From NCBI GenBank assembly GCA_018241645.1, contig JAFEDL010000111.1, positions 1,929-36,764 of the forward strand: a stretch of DNA of 34,836 nt, given 5' to 3'. Below the pieces are notes generated by a model. That model searched no databases and was not told the DNA's origin. It was given only the letters and a program-made list of their open reading frames with translations. The stretch's first letter is position 1, and each line of letters opens with the position of its first letter. This document shows positions 1 to 7,678 of this stretch, piece by piece. This DNA is from Pseudomonadota bacterium. GTDB lineage: Bacteria; Pseudomonadota; Gammaproteobacteria; Burkholderiales; SG8-39. Position numbers and translations under genes: made by a program.

Positions 1-1146
1 GGGTTCAAGGCGGGTGCCGGCCTGCCCGGCCTGGGGATGCATCTGCTGCACGAGTGGGTGATCCTCAGCAACCTGCTGCTCCTCCTCCTCGGGTTCGCGC
101 TGCTGTCGAACCACTTCGAGGAAAGCCGCATCCCTGCGATCCTGCCGCGTTTCCTGCCGGACGACTGGAAGGGCGGGTTCGTGCTGCTGCTGATGATCTT
201 CGTGCTGTCTTCGTTCCTCGACAACATCGCCGCGGCGATCATCGGCGGCACCATAGCCGGGACGGTGTTCCGCGGGAAGGTGCACATAGGCTATCTGGCG
301 GCGATCGTCGCCGCGTCAAATGCGGGCGGCTCGGGCAGCGTGGTGGGCGATACCACCACCACGATGATGTGGATCGACGGCGTGGATCCGCTGGATGTCT
401 TCGAGGCTTTCGTGGCTGCGGGCGTGGCGATGGTGATTTTCGGAATTCCTGCGGCGATGCAGCAGCACCGTCACTCGCCCATCAGCAAGGATGCGCCGGC
501 CGGCATCACCGTGGACTGGGTGCGCGTCGCAATCGTTGCCTTCATCCTGCTCACTGCGATCGGGGTAAACGTCCTCATCAACGTGAAGTTCCGCGACCAG
601 TCCGACACCTTCCCGTTCATCGGGGTTGGTGTATGGGCGGCGATCCTGGTGGCCGCAATCTGGCGGCAGCCTGACTGGAAGCTCCTGCCCGGGGCGTTCA
701 AGGGCAGCGTGTTCCTGTTGTCCCTCATCCTGTGCGCTTCCATGATGCCGGTGGAAAAGCTCCCGGTCGCATCCTGGCATACGGCGTTCGGGCTCGGGTT
801 CGTGTCCGCGGTGTTCGACAACATCCCGCTCACCGCGCTCGCGCTCAAGCAGGGCGGCTACGACTGGGGGTTCCTCGCCTACGCGGTCGGGTTCGGCGGG
901 TCGATGATCTGGTTCGGCTCCAGCGCGGGAGTGGCGCTCTCCAACATGTATCCGGAGGCCAAGTCGGTCGGCCTGTGGCTGAAACACGGCTGGTTTGTTG
1001 CGGTCGCATATATTGCGGGATTCTTCGTCCTGCTGGCGGTCCTGGGCTGGCACCCGAACGAGCCTCACAAGCGTGCCGCGCCCGCGGCGCCGGCCGCATC
1101 CACCGCGGCTCCGGCCGGGATTGCGGGGGGCGGTAGCCAAGGTTAG
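1..1146 (+). CDS. NhaD-like ion transporter, 5'-truncated
   Basis: Integral inner-membrane transporter of the ion transporter superfamily, closest in motif content to NhaD-type Na+/H+ antiporters. The reading frame is open to base 1, so the true start lies outside the window; the first ATG seen, at 37, is probably internal. Visible motifs are SSFLDNIAAA, then NAGGSGSVVGDTTTTMMW (NhaD proteins have a closely similar NAGG...GDVTTTMLW segment), and in the second half FDNIPLTALAL with GGSMIWFGSSAGVAL. These are the paired re-entrant and helix motifs of an inverted-repeat transporter. The C-terminal ~25 residues are Ala/Pro-rich and probably cytoplasmic. The substrate cannot be fixed from sequence: Na+/H+ exchange is the family default, and a carboxylate is possible given the TRAP operon just downstream. 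The stop codon overlaps a candidate promoter for that operon. Confidence 0.8.
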   Translation, partial: GFKAGAGLPGLGMHLLHEWVILSNLLLLLLGFALLSNHFEESRIPAILPRFLPDDWKGGFVLLLMIFVLSSFLDNIAAAIIGGTIAGTVFRGKVHIGYLAAIVAASNAGGSGSVVGDTTTTMMWIDGVDPLDVFEAFVAAGVAMVIFGIPAAMQQHRHSPISKDAPAGITVDWVRVAIVAFILLTAIGVNVLINVKFRDQSDTFPFIGVGVWAAILVAAIWRQPDWKLLPGAFKGSVFLLSLILCASMMPVEKLPVASWHTAFGLGFVSAVFDNIPLTALALKQGGYDWGFLAYAVGFGGSMIWFGSSAGVALSNMYPEAKSVGLWLKHGWFVAVAYIAGFFVLLAVLGWHPNEPHKRAAPAAPAASTAAPAGIAGGGSQG

Positions 1147-1149
1147 AAT
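1121..1149 (+). promoter_or_regulatory. Candidate sigma70 promoter for the TRAP operon
   Basis: TTGCGG at 1121-1126 and TAGAAT at 1144-1149 are separated by exactly 17 bases. The -10 overlaps the TAG stop of the upstream transporter gene. Transcription would begin near 1156, leaving a leader of about 67 bases before the dctP ATG. The -10 matches 5 of 6 consensus bases; the -35 is weaker. Confidence 0.45.
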
Positions 1150-1222
1150 CCCCCGGCTTTTCCCTCGGCCAAGGGGCGCGTACAGCCCCGCCATAAAAAT
1201 CCCAGACAGGAGACCCTCCATC

Positions 1223-2365
1223 ATGTCCAAGCAAGAAAAACCGGTTTCGACCCGCCGCAAGTTCCTCACCGGCGCTGCCGCAGCCACCGCCGGCGCCGCC
1301 ACCCTAGGCTTCCCGATGATCGCCAAGGGCCAGGCCGGCCCGATCACGATGCGGTTCCAGTCGACCTGGCCGTCGAAGGACATCTTCCACGAATACGCGC
1401 TCGACTACGCCAAGACCGTCAATGACATGACCGGCGGCGACCTGAAGATCGAGGTGCTTCCCGCCGGCGCCGTGGTCCCGGCGTTCGGCCTGCTCGATGC
1501 CGTGACCAAGGGCACGCTGGATGGCGGCCATGGCGTACTCGTGTACCACTACGGCAAGCAGAACGCCCTCGCGCTGTGGGGCTCGGGCCCGGCGTACGGC
1601 ATGGACGCGAACATGCTGCTGGCCTGGCACAAGTGGGGCGGCGGCAAGGAGCTCCTGGAAAAGCTCTACAAGTCGATCGGCGCGAACGTGGTTTCGTTCC
1701 CCTACGGCCCGATGGCTACCCAGCCCCTGGGCTGGTTCAAGAAGCCCATCACCAAGGCCGAGGACATGAAGGGCCTCAAGTACCGTACGGTGGGCATTTC
1801 GATTGACGTGTTCACCGCCATGGGCGTGGCCGTCAACGCGCTGCCGGGCGGCGAGATCGTGCCGGCGATGGACCGCGGCCTGCTCGACGCGGCCGAATTC
1901 AACAACATGAGCTCCGACCGCCTCCTCGGGTTCCCGGACGTGTCGAAGGTCTGCATGCTGCAGAGCTTCCACCAGAACTCCGAGCAGTTCGAGATCATGT
2001 TCAACAAGGCGAAGTTCGACGCGCTGCCGGAAAAGATGCGCGCGATCATCGCGAATGCGGTGGACGCGGCGTCGCAGGCCCTGACCTGGAAGGCGATCGA
2101 CCGGTACTCGAAGGACTACGTCGAGCTGCAGACCAAGGACAAGGTCAAGTTCTACAAGACGCCCGACGCCATCCTGCAGAAGCAGCTCGAGATCTACGAC
2201 CAGGTCGTCGAGAAGAAATCGGCCGACAATCCCCTGTTCAAGGAAATCGTCGCCTCCCAGAAAGCCTTCGCCGTCCGTGCGGTGAAGTGGGACATGGACA
2301 ACAACGTCAACCGCCGCATGGCCTTCAACCATTACTTCGGGGCCAAGGCCGCCGCCAAGAAGTAA
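1223..2365 (+). CDS. dctP: TRAP transporter substrate-binding protein (DctP family)
   Basis: Periplasmic solute receptor that captures an organic acid and hands it to the DctQM membrane pair, driven by an ion gradient. The 380-residue product begins with a Tat-type signal: STRRKFLTG followed by an Ala-rich hydrophobic stretch and a likely cleavage near AKGQA. The mature part shows typical DctP landmarks, including FQSTWPSKDIFHEYA, a conserved Arg in LKYRTVGI, and GGEIVPAMDRGLLDAAEF. Overall it resembles the TakP-like branch that binds 2-oxoacids or related monocarboxylates; the exact ligand is unknown. The ATG at 1223 is chosen because AGGAGA lies 10-15 bases upstream and the Tat signal starts there; a longer open frame upstream has no signal-like sequence. 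A hairpin terminator follows the gene, which would make the receptor more abundant than the permeases. Confidence 0.92.
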   Translation: MSKQEKPVSTRRKFLTGAAAATAGAATLGFPMIAKGQAGPITMRFQSTWPSKDIFHEYALDYAKTVNDMTGGDLKIEVLPAGAVVPAFGLLDAVTKGTLDGGHGVLVYHYGKQNALALWGSGPAYGMDANMLLAWHKWGGGKELLEKLYKSIGANVVSFPYGPMATQPLGWFKKPITKAEDMKGLKYRTVGISIDVFTAMGVAVNALPGGEIVPAMDRGLLDAAEFNNMSSDRLLGFPDVSKVCMLQSFHQNSEQFEIMFNKAKFDALPEKMRAIIANAVDAASQALTWKAIDRYSKDYVELQTKDKVKFYKTPDAILQKQLEIYDQVVEKKSADNPLFKEIVASQKAFAVRAVKWDMDNNVNRRMAFNHYFGAKAAAKK

Positions 2366-2382
2366 CCGCGGGCGTGCCGAAC

Positions 2383-2418
2383 CAGCCATCCGGTGGAAAC
2401 CGGATGGCTGTTTTGTTT
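2383..2418 (+). terminator. Intrinsic terminator/attenuator between dctP and dctQ
   Basis: A perfect 12-bp stem (2383-2394 with 2399-2410) closes on a GGAA tetraloop and is followed by TTTTGTTT. It lies 18 bases after the dctP stop and 44 bases before the dctQ start, inside what is otherwise one operon. Partial read-through would give excess binding protein over permease. Confidence 0.85.
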
Positions 2419-2461
2419 CCGGCATCGCATAACGTAAGTCTGTTGCAAGGCACGCGCTGAC

Positions 2462-3085
2462 ATGCAGAAACTCCTTCTCTTCGTCGACAAACTGAGCACC
2501 TGGGTCGGCCAGGCATTCTCGTGGCTGATCCTTCTGCTTACGGTCTTCGTTTCCTGGGAGGTGTTCTCCCGCTATGCACTGGACCACCCGCATGCGTACG
2601 CGCTCGACGCCATGACCATGATGTACGGCACCATGTTCATGATGGCCGGGGCCTACACGCTGTCCAAGAATGGCCACGTTCGCGGCGACGTCCTGTACGG
2701 GTTCTTCCGGCCGCGCACACAGGCCACGCTGGACCTCCTGCTGTACTTCCTGTTCTTCATCCCCGGGGTGGTCGCCATGGCCTGGGCGGGCTACCAGTAC
2801 GCCTCGGAAAGCTGGGTCATCAATGAGCACTCCAACATCACCGCGGACGGACCGCCGGTCTATCCGTTCAAGACCATCATCCCGGTCGCGGGCGTGTTCC
2901 TCCTGCTGCAGGGCGTGGTCGAGATCGTGCGCTGCATCGTCTGCATCCAGCAGGGCGACTGGCCGTCTCGTGTGGCGGATGTCGAAGAGGTCGACCTCGA
3001 CAAGCTGAAGGAGATGGTCCACGTCAAGGACGAGGACATCGAAAAACTCGACGCGCTCGTCGTGGGCAAAGAGGGCGCACAGTGA
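2462..3085 (+). CDS. dctQ: TRAP transporter small permease (DctQ)
   Basis: Small inner-membrane subunit that pairs with DctM in a TRAP transporter. It is 207 residues long with four predicted membrane segments: about 15-33, 48-68, 91-113 and 137-160. The SWEVFSRYAL motif after the first helix is characteristic of DctQ. The loop after helix 3 and the acidic C-terminal tail of about 45 residues (rich in Asp, Glu and Lys) are hydrophilic; the tail is longer than in many DctQ proteins. The start at 2462 has only a weak ribosome-binding site (AAGG), consistent with low expression after the terminator. Its TGA overlaps the GTG start of dctM, implying translational coupling. Confidence 0.9.
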   Translation: MQKLLLFVDKLSTWVGQAFSWLILLLTVFVSWEVFSRYALDHPHAYALDAMTMMYGTMFMMAGAYTLSKNGHVRGDVLYGFFRPRTQATLDLLLYFLFFIPGVVAMAWAGYQYASESWVINEHSNITADGPPVYPFKTIIPVAGVFLLLQGVVEIVRCIVCIQQGDWPSRVADVEEVDLDKLKEMVHVKDEDIEKLDALVVGKEGAQ

Positions 3086-5052
3086 AGATTCGCAAGGAAC
3101 TCTGGTTCGGCTTCATCCTGATGGGGCTGCTCATCCTGGGGTGCGTCTTCATGCTCGTGCAGGCCAAGACCATCACCCACGGACACCTTGGCCTGCTGAT
3201 GCTCGGCCTCGTGGTCGTTGCGATCATGCTCGGATTTCCCACGGCCTTCACGCTGATGGGCATGGGCATGCTGTTCGGCTGGTTTGCCTACGACTACCAC
3301 ACCAAGAACATCCTCGACCTGATGGTGCAGCGCACTTATGCGGTCATGTCGAACGATGTGCTGATCGCCATACCGCTGTTCGTGTTCATGGGCTACCTCG
3401 TCGAGCGTGCCAACCTGATCGAGAAGCTCTTCAAGAGCCTGCACCTGGCGATGGCGCGGGTCCCGGGTTCGCTGGCGGTGGCGACGATCGTCACCTGCGC
3501 GATCTTTGCGACCGCCACCGGCATCGTGGGGGCCGTGGTCACGCTGATGGGCCTGCTCGCGCTCCCGGCCATGCTGCGGGCCGGCTACAGCGTCCAGGTG
3601 TCGGCCGGCGCGATCACCGCGGGCGGGTGCCTCGGGATCCTCATTCCGCCGTCCGTGCTGCTGATCGTGTACGGCGCCACGGCGGGGGTGTCGGTGGTGC
3701 AGCTCTACGCGGGGGCGTTCTTTCCGGGGATCATGCTGGCCGCCCTGTATGTCGGTTACGTGGTGATACTCGCGAAGATCAAACCGTCGCTCATGCCGCC
3801 CTTGTCGGAAGAGGAGCGGCGGGTGCCGTTGCCCCCGCTGGCGGAGACTCTTTCGGCAACGGCCGGGCCTCGGGCGCTCACCTCGTTGCTTGCCGCCGCG
3901 CGCGGTAAGGTGCCCGCTGCCAAGGGCGGTTCGGTTCTTGGCCAGCTCGGGATTGCGCTCCTGCCGGGTGTTGCCGTGCTGCTGATGATGGTGGTGGCTT
4001 ACGGCTACGTAACGGCGCCGGCAGAAGTCGTCGAAGACAGCGGCGTCCAGGCGATGGGCATAGCCGGGGACGCTGCAGTGGCCTCCGGGTCCGCCAATCG
4101 CGAAGCCGGGGCGCAGAAAGAGCAGGACGCCGGCGGACTGAAGGAGCCGGAAGCGGACGCCGGGCTGCAGGAACCACCGGCCGAGAAGGCCGAGCCGGCG
4201 ACGGCTGCCGCCGAGGAGAAGAAGGCCGAGCCCAGGCAGGCGGCGGCGCCGAAGCCAAAGCCGGTCGCGAGTGCGCCGGCGGAGCCCGGGTCGTTGCCGG
4301 CGCCGATGCTCTTCTGGGGGGCGCTGGCTGCGGTCGCGGCCGCGGTGGTCGGTTTCTATGCCATCTTCAACTTCGCGCGCCTTGAGATCTTCAAGATGCT
4401 GCTGTCTTCGTTCTTCCCGCTCGCCTTGCTGATCATCGCGGTGCTCGGTTCGATCGTGTTCGGGCTGGCGACGCCTTCGGAAGCCGCAGCGGCCGGCGCG
4501 CTGGGGGGGCTGCTGCTTGCGGCCGCCTACCGGCGGCTGACCTTCGGCGTGGTGCAGGAATCGGTGTACCTGACAGCAAAGACCTCCGCGATGGTCTGCT
4601 GGCTGTTCGTCGGCTCGAGTATCTTTTCGGCCTCGTTTGCGCTGCTCGGCGGCCAGGAAATCATCGAGTCCTGGGTGCTGTCCCTGGGCCTGACGCCGGT
4701 GCAGTTCATGCTCCTTTCCCAGGTCATCATCTTCCTGCTGGGCTGGCCGCTCGAGTGGACCGAGATCATCGTGATCTTCATGCCGATCTTCATCCCGCTG
4801 CTCGCCAAGTTCGGCATCGACCCGCTGTTCTTCGGCTTGCTTGTCGCCCTCAACCTGCAGACCGCGTTCCTGTCGCCGCCGGTGGCGATGGCTGCGTTCT
4901 ACCTCAAGGGCGTCTCGCCACGACATGTGACCCTGAACCAGATTTTCGCCGGGATGATGCCGTTCATGGCGATTCAGGTCGTCGCGATCTTCCTGCTCTA
5001 CCAGTTCCCCGCGATCGGCATGTGGCTGCCGAGCGTGCTCTACGGCCGGTAA
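3082..5052 (+). CDS. dctM: TRAP transporter large permease (DctM) with a long internal insertion
   Basis: Large channel-forming TRAP subunit. At 656 residues it is well above the usual ~430. The first ~235 residues are standard DctM, with GFPTAFTLMGMG, IPLFVFMGYLVERA, ATATGIVGAVVTLMGLLALPAMLRAGY and GGCLGILIPPSV. The family pattern resumes around residue 437 with VFGLATPSEAAAAGALG and ends normally. In between are two extra predicted membrane segments (about 287-310 and 409-432) flanking a ~100-residue, low-complexity loop rich in Glu, Ala, Lys and Pro (about 311-409). The start is GTG at 3082, overlapping the dctQ stop as GTGA. The frame is intact throughout, so this is an in-frame insertion or a lineage-specific domain, not a frameshift. 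Its role is unknown. Confidence 0.9.
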   Translation: MKIRKELWFGFILMGLLILGCVFMLVQAKTITHGHLGLLMLGLVVVAIMLGFPTAFTLMGMGMLFGWFAYDYHTKNILDLMVQRTYAVMSNDVLIAIPLFVFMGYLVERANLIEKLFKSLHLAMARVPGSLAVATIVTCAIFATATGIVGAVVTLMGLLALPAMLRAGYSVQVSAGAITAGGCLGILIPPSVLLIVYGATAGVSVVQLYAGAFFPGIMLAALYVGYVVILAKIKPSLMPPLSEEERRVPLPPLAETLSATAGPRALTSLLAAARGKVPAAKGGSVLGQLGIALLPGVAVLLMMVVAYGYVTAPAEVVEDSGVQAMGIAGDAAVASGSANREAGAQKEQDAGGLKEPEADAGLQEPPAEKAEPATAAAEEKKAEPRQAAAPKPKPVASAPAEPGSLPAPMLFWGALAAVAAAVVGFYAIFNFARLEIFKMLLSSFFPLALLIIAVLGSIVFGLATPSEAAAAGALGGLLLAAAYRRLTFGVVQESVYLTAKTSAMVCWLFVGSSIFSASFALLGGQEIIESWVLSLGLTPVQFMLLSQVIIFLLGWPLEWTEIIVIFMPIFIPLLAKFGIDPLFFGLLVALNLQTAFLSPPVAMAAFYLKGVSPRHVTLNQIFAGMMPFMAIQVVAIFLLYQFPAIGMWLPSVLYGR

Positions 5053-5082
5053 TCGTATGCCGGGCCGGCGGCGAGGACCGGC

Positions 5083-6081
5083 TCAGGCCGCGGCCAGGCT
5101 GTGCGTGCGCACCGCGACGATGGCCTTGGCCTGGTTGAAGTCGTCGGTATAGCCGACCCCGAACAGGCAGCAGGCCAGCAGGTTGGTGACCGGCGGGGGC
5201 AGCGGCTCCTTGCCGGCAAGGGCTTCGTGTATCCAGCGCGCGGTGCTCTTCGCGTCCGCGCCGCCCGGCAGGTGCGCATTGCGCAGCGCGCTGGAATACA
5301 CCGGCACGGGCTCCGCCTCGAACAGTACCTGATGGGTGCCCTCGCTGAAGTATTCGATCGCGGGCCGCTGCTGCGGGTCGGGGTACGCTTCCCCTTCTGC
5401 GCCGCAGAACACCAGGGCGCTGTCGCCGTGCTCCGCCACCACGTTGCCGAGCAACGCCGCCTGCGATTCGTCCGCGGCGGGCAGCAGCTTCAGGCCCGGA
5501 CCATCGAACGGGTCGATCAGGTTTGCCACGAGGTGCGCGCAGGTCTCGAATCCCAGGCGGCTGCGCAAGGCGATCAGCTGCATCAGGGTGGGCGCGACCA
5601 GTCCGGTGGGGACATAGGCGATGCGGCCTTCGGCCAATTCGGCCTGCGCGTCCTTCAGCGTCGCGCACGGCAGCACGCCGAGCTCGCGGAAGACGGACAC
5701 GCTGGCGATGCGCCCGTGGCCCTCGAGCGGGCCGTGGACGACCACCGGCACTCCGAAATGATTCGCAAGCAGCGCGACCAGCGGCATGAGGTTGGGGTGC
5801 TCAAGGGTGCCGCTGTAGCTCGGGATCACCAGAGGCCGCAGCGCCATGCGCGCGGACGAGGGCGGCGACAGTCGCTTGATGCGGCCCCGCGCGGCGCGGT
5901 AAAAGCCCGAGACCACTTCGGCGGTGACGTCGGTTCGCGCAAGCGCCGTGAGCAGGGCGCCCAGTTCCAGTTCGGGCACGTCGCCGTCGAGCAGCGCGGA
6001 AAACACGTTGCATGCCTCCGCTTCGGAGAGGTCCTCCGGCGCGTGTGCGGTAATGCGTTTCACGAGTTGCGCGATCATCAT
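5083..6081 (-). CDS. ybiB: YbiB / TrpD2-family nucleic-acid-binding protein
   Basis: This 332-residue protein has the anthranilate phosphoribosyltransferase fold but belongs to the YbiB (TrpD2) branch. Characterised members bind nucleic acid and lack the enzyme activity. The N-terminal helical domain is residues 1-65 (NVFSALLDGDVPELELGALL). The segment RPLVIPSYSGTLEHPNLMPL replaces the PRPP-binding GTGGD loop of true TrpD, followed by GVPVVVHG. The length fits YbiB (about 320). Two consecutive ATGs (6081 and 6078) could serve as the start. The gene converges with dctM at 30 bases and I see no terminator between them. It stands alone rather than in a tryptophan operon, which supports the YbiB assignment. 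Confidence 0.85.
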   Translation of the reverse strand: MMIAQLVKRITAHAPEDLSEAEACNVFSALLDGDVPELELGALLTALARTDVTAEVVSGFYRAARGRIKRLSPPSSARMALRPLVIPSYSGTLEHPNLMPLVALLANHFGVPVVVHGPLEGHGRIASVSVFRELGVLPCATLKDAQAELAEGRIAYVPTGLVAPTLMQLIALRSRLGFETCAHLVANLIDPFDGPGLKLLPAADESQAALLGNVVAEHGDSALVFCGAEGEAYPDPQQRPAIEYFSEGTHQVLFEAEPVPVYSSALRNAHLPGGADAKSTARWIHEALAGKEPLPPPVTNLLACCLFGVGYTDDFNQAKAIVAVRTHSLAAA

Positions 6082-6266
6082 GGACGGTCGGACCGGTAAG
6101 GTCCGTGTGCCTGTGCCTGATGATCAGGCAGCAACCGCCGTGCCAGCCCCTCCCCAGAGCAAGGGCTGAGACCGGTCCGTGCATCCGACTCTTGCTACGG
6201 TGCATGTGCACATCGAAGCGCACCAGCTTGGCGCGCTATGCTGCACTGCAGTGAAACTCGGGAGAG

Positions 6267-7214
6267 TCAGGCGGCCCGGCGAACGGGCGAGGAGAGCGAG
6301 TAGCAGAGCCGGCGCAGGCGGTTGAAGTCGGCCGACTCGAGGACCCCGCGCAGGTGCGCGAAGTTGCCTTCGATGGCATTGGTGTAGAGGTTTGGCCCGT
6401 CGAAATGCGCCGCGGCATAGTTGTCCACGCCGTCCAGCTTCTCGCGGATGCGCGTCCGCGCGACGTACTCGTAGAAGCCGGGCGTCTTGATGATCAGGTC
6501 CTGGGGGGACGAGTAGCGCACGATCTCGCTGCCGTCGGCCAGGGTTTCGCGGGCGACGCGGCCGTACACGAATTCCTGGTAGAGGAAGTCGCGGCATTTC
6601 TCAAGGTACAGGCGGTCGGACATCTGGCCGATGAGGTCGGCGGTGCCGACCATGCAGCCGAGCAGGCGGTCCTTCGGATCCTGCACGTCGATGTCCTCGA
6701 TGTTCATTTCATAGCCGGTGAAATGCACGATGCGCGAGCCCATGACGGCCTCTTCCGCGAAGCCGACCTTGGGCAGGTATCCGGCGAGGAAATCCGCGCT
6801 GCGCGACACGTGGACCTTGGTGAAGATCGCGCCGTTCTCGACGCTGGATTCGGTGGAACGCTTCATGTAGCCCGAGTCGTGCAGCAGCGCGATGATGACG
6901 CCGAGCGCGGCGCGGCGCGCCCCGAGGCGGTCCTGCGGCGCGCAGATGCGGTCGTGGCCGTCGATGAGCCGGGCCGTGGCCAGCGTCATGTCGAGGGTAT
7001 GGCGGATGTCGTGGTACAGGGTGTCGCAGGCGAGGTAGCCCGGGAAACGCCCTTCGAACAGGGCGTGCACGTCGTCGAAAGCCCGCGCGACCAGCGAGAA
7101 GTCCTCGCCCGGGTAGCGCCGCGAGAGGATGTCCAGCACCGCGTCGCGGACCTGCGGCGCGTTTTCGACGTTGACCCGGTTGGTGACGTCGTTCTGGTTG
7201 AGGCGGTGCTGCAT
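6267..7214 (-). CDS. HD-domain phosphohydrolase-like protein
   Basis: Predicted cytoplasmic metal-dependent phosphohydrolase of the HD superfamily, 315 residues. The metal ligands of the HD fold are recognisable: His68 and His72 in LYHDIRHTLDM, the His112-Asp113 pair in ALLHDSGYM, His135 in TKVHVSRSADFL, and Asp193 in GTADLIGQMSD. The spacing resembles cyclic-nucleotide phosphodiesterase-like HD domains. No HD-GYP motif, GGDEF, ppGpp synthetase or receiver domain is present, so the substrate is unknown. The gene is monocistronic, starts 122 bases downstream of the rnpB 3' end, and has its own plausible promoter. No strong ribosome-binding site precedes the ATG at 7214. Confidence 0.75.
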   Translation of the reverse strand: MQHRLNQNDVTNRVNVENAPQVRDAVLDILSRRYPGEDFSLVARAFDDVHALFEGRFPGYLACDTLYHDIRHTLDMTLATARLIDGHDRICAPQDRLGARRAALGVIIALLHDSGYMKRSTESSVENGAIFTKVHVSRSADFLAGYLPKVGFAEEAVMGSRIVHFTGYEMNIEDIDVQDPKDRLLGCMVGTADLIGQMSDRLYLEKCRDFLYQEFVYGRVARETLADGSEIVRYSSPQDLIIKTPGFYEYVARTRIREKLDGVDNYAAAHFDGPNLYTNAIEGNFAHLRGVLESADFNRLRRLCYSLSSPVRRAA

Positions 7215-7259
7215 CGTGGGAGGAGCGGCTGTGTGGCCGCCTGCGCAGGGCGATTGAAA

Positions 7260-7288
7260 ATTATCTTCCCGCCACCCTGCCGGCGCAA
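7260..7288 (-). promoter_or_regulatory. Candidate promoter for the HD-domain gene
   Basis: Read on the minus strand, TTGCGC (7288-7283) and GATAAT (7265-7260) are 17 bases apart. The -10 matches 5 of 6 consensus bases. It lies just downstream of the rnpB terminator and 46 bases before the HD-gene ATG. Confidence 0.4.
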
Positions 7289-7330
7289 GGGGGACTTATC
7301 GGGTTGTCCGGCAACCAGGTCAAATTCGGT

Positions 7331-7335
7331 AAAAA
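7331..7335 (-). terminator. U-tract ending rnpB
   Basis: Five T residues on the minus strand directly follow the 3' arm of the P1 helix. P1 itself would act as the terminator hairpin. The tract is short, so termination may also depend on processing. Confidence 0.5.
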
Positions 7336-7678
7336 GGGAGCCGGCCGGTAAGCCGGGTTCTGTCGGGGCGGGACCCGTGAGGGCCCTGCCTCGCAACAGC
7401 CATTCCTCTGGACCGTGAATTACTTCACGGTTCTAGCCACCTACCCGCAAGCTTGGTCGAGCCGACCTCAGGCGCTTGCCTATTTGGTGTTGCTCCGGAT
7501 GGAGGTTGCCGCGTTTCACCCCCGCCCCGACTTGCGTCAGGACGGGACTCGTCTCTGTGGCCCTGTTCGTCACCTCGCGGTGCCCGGCCGTTAGCCGGCA
7601 TCCTGCTCTGCGGAGCCCGGACTTTCCTCCAGGCCCCGGGGTTGCCCCCGGGATCCAGCGGCTGTCTAGCCGACTCCC
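7336..7678 (-). ncRNA. rnpB: RNase P RNA (type A)
   Basis: Catalytic RNA of RNase P, which cuts the 5' leader from pre-tRNAs; about 343 nt. Conserved blocks are visible on the minus strand: GGAGGAAAGTCCGGGCTCC near the 5' end, GGTGAAACGCGGCAACCTC, CAAATAGGC, GGGTAGGTGGC, and GACAGAACCCGGCTTA at the 3' end. The ends were set by the P1 helix: the first nine bases (7678-7670) pair with 7344-7336 with one G-U pair. A -10 box seven bases upstream predicts transcription from the same 5' base. The 5' 13 bases overlap the end of the flavin-dependent oxidoreductase gene on the same strand. Confidence 0.96.

Noticed and set aside
1165..1190. Hairpin (GGGGC/GCCCC) after the NhaD-like gene as a terminator
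   Set aside because: Only a 5-bp stem and no T-tract; it lies in the leader of the TRAP operon.
2860..4926. 688-codon frame opposite dctQM
   Set aside because: Antisense shadow of high-GC coding sequence: His/Arg/Glu-rich, low complexity, no domain.
5053..5082. Terminator between dctM and ybiB
   Set aside because: A GCCGG/CCGGC pairing exists but with a long loop and no T-tract on either strand.
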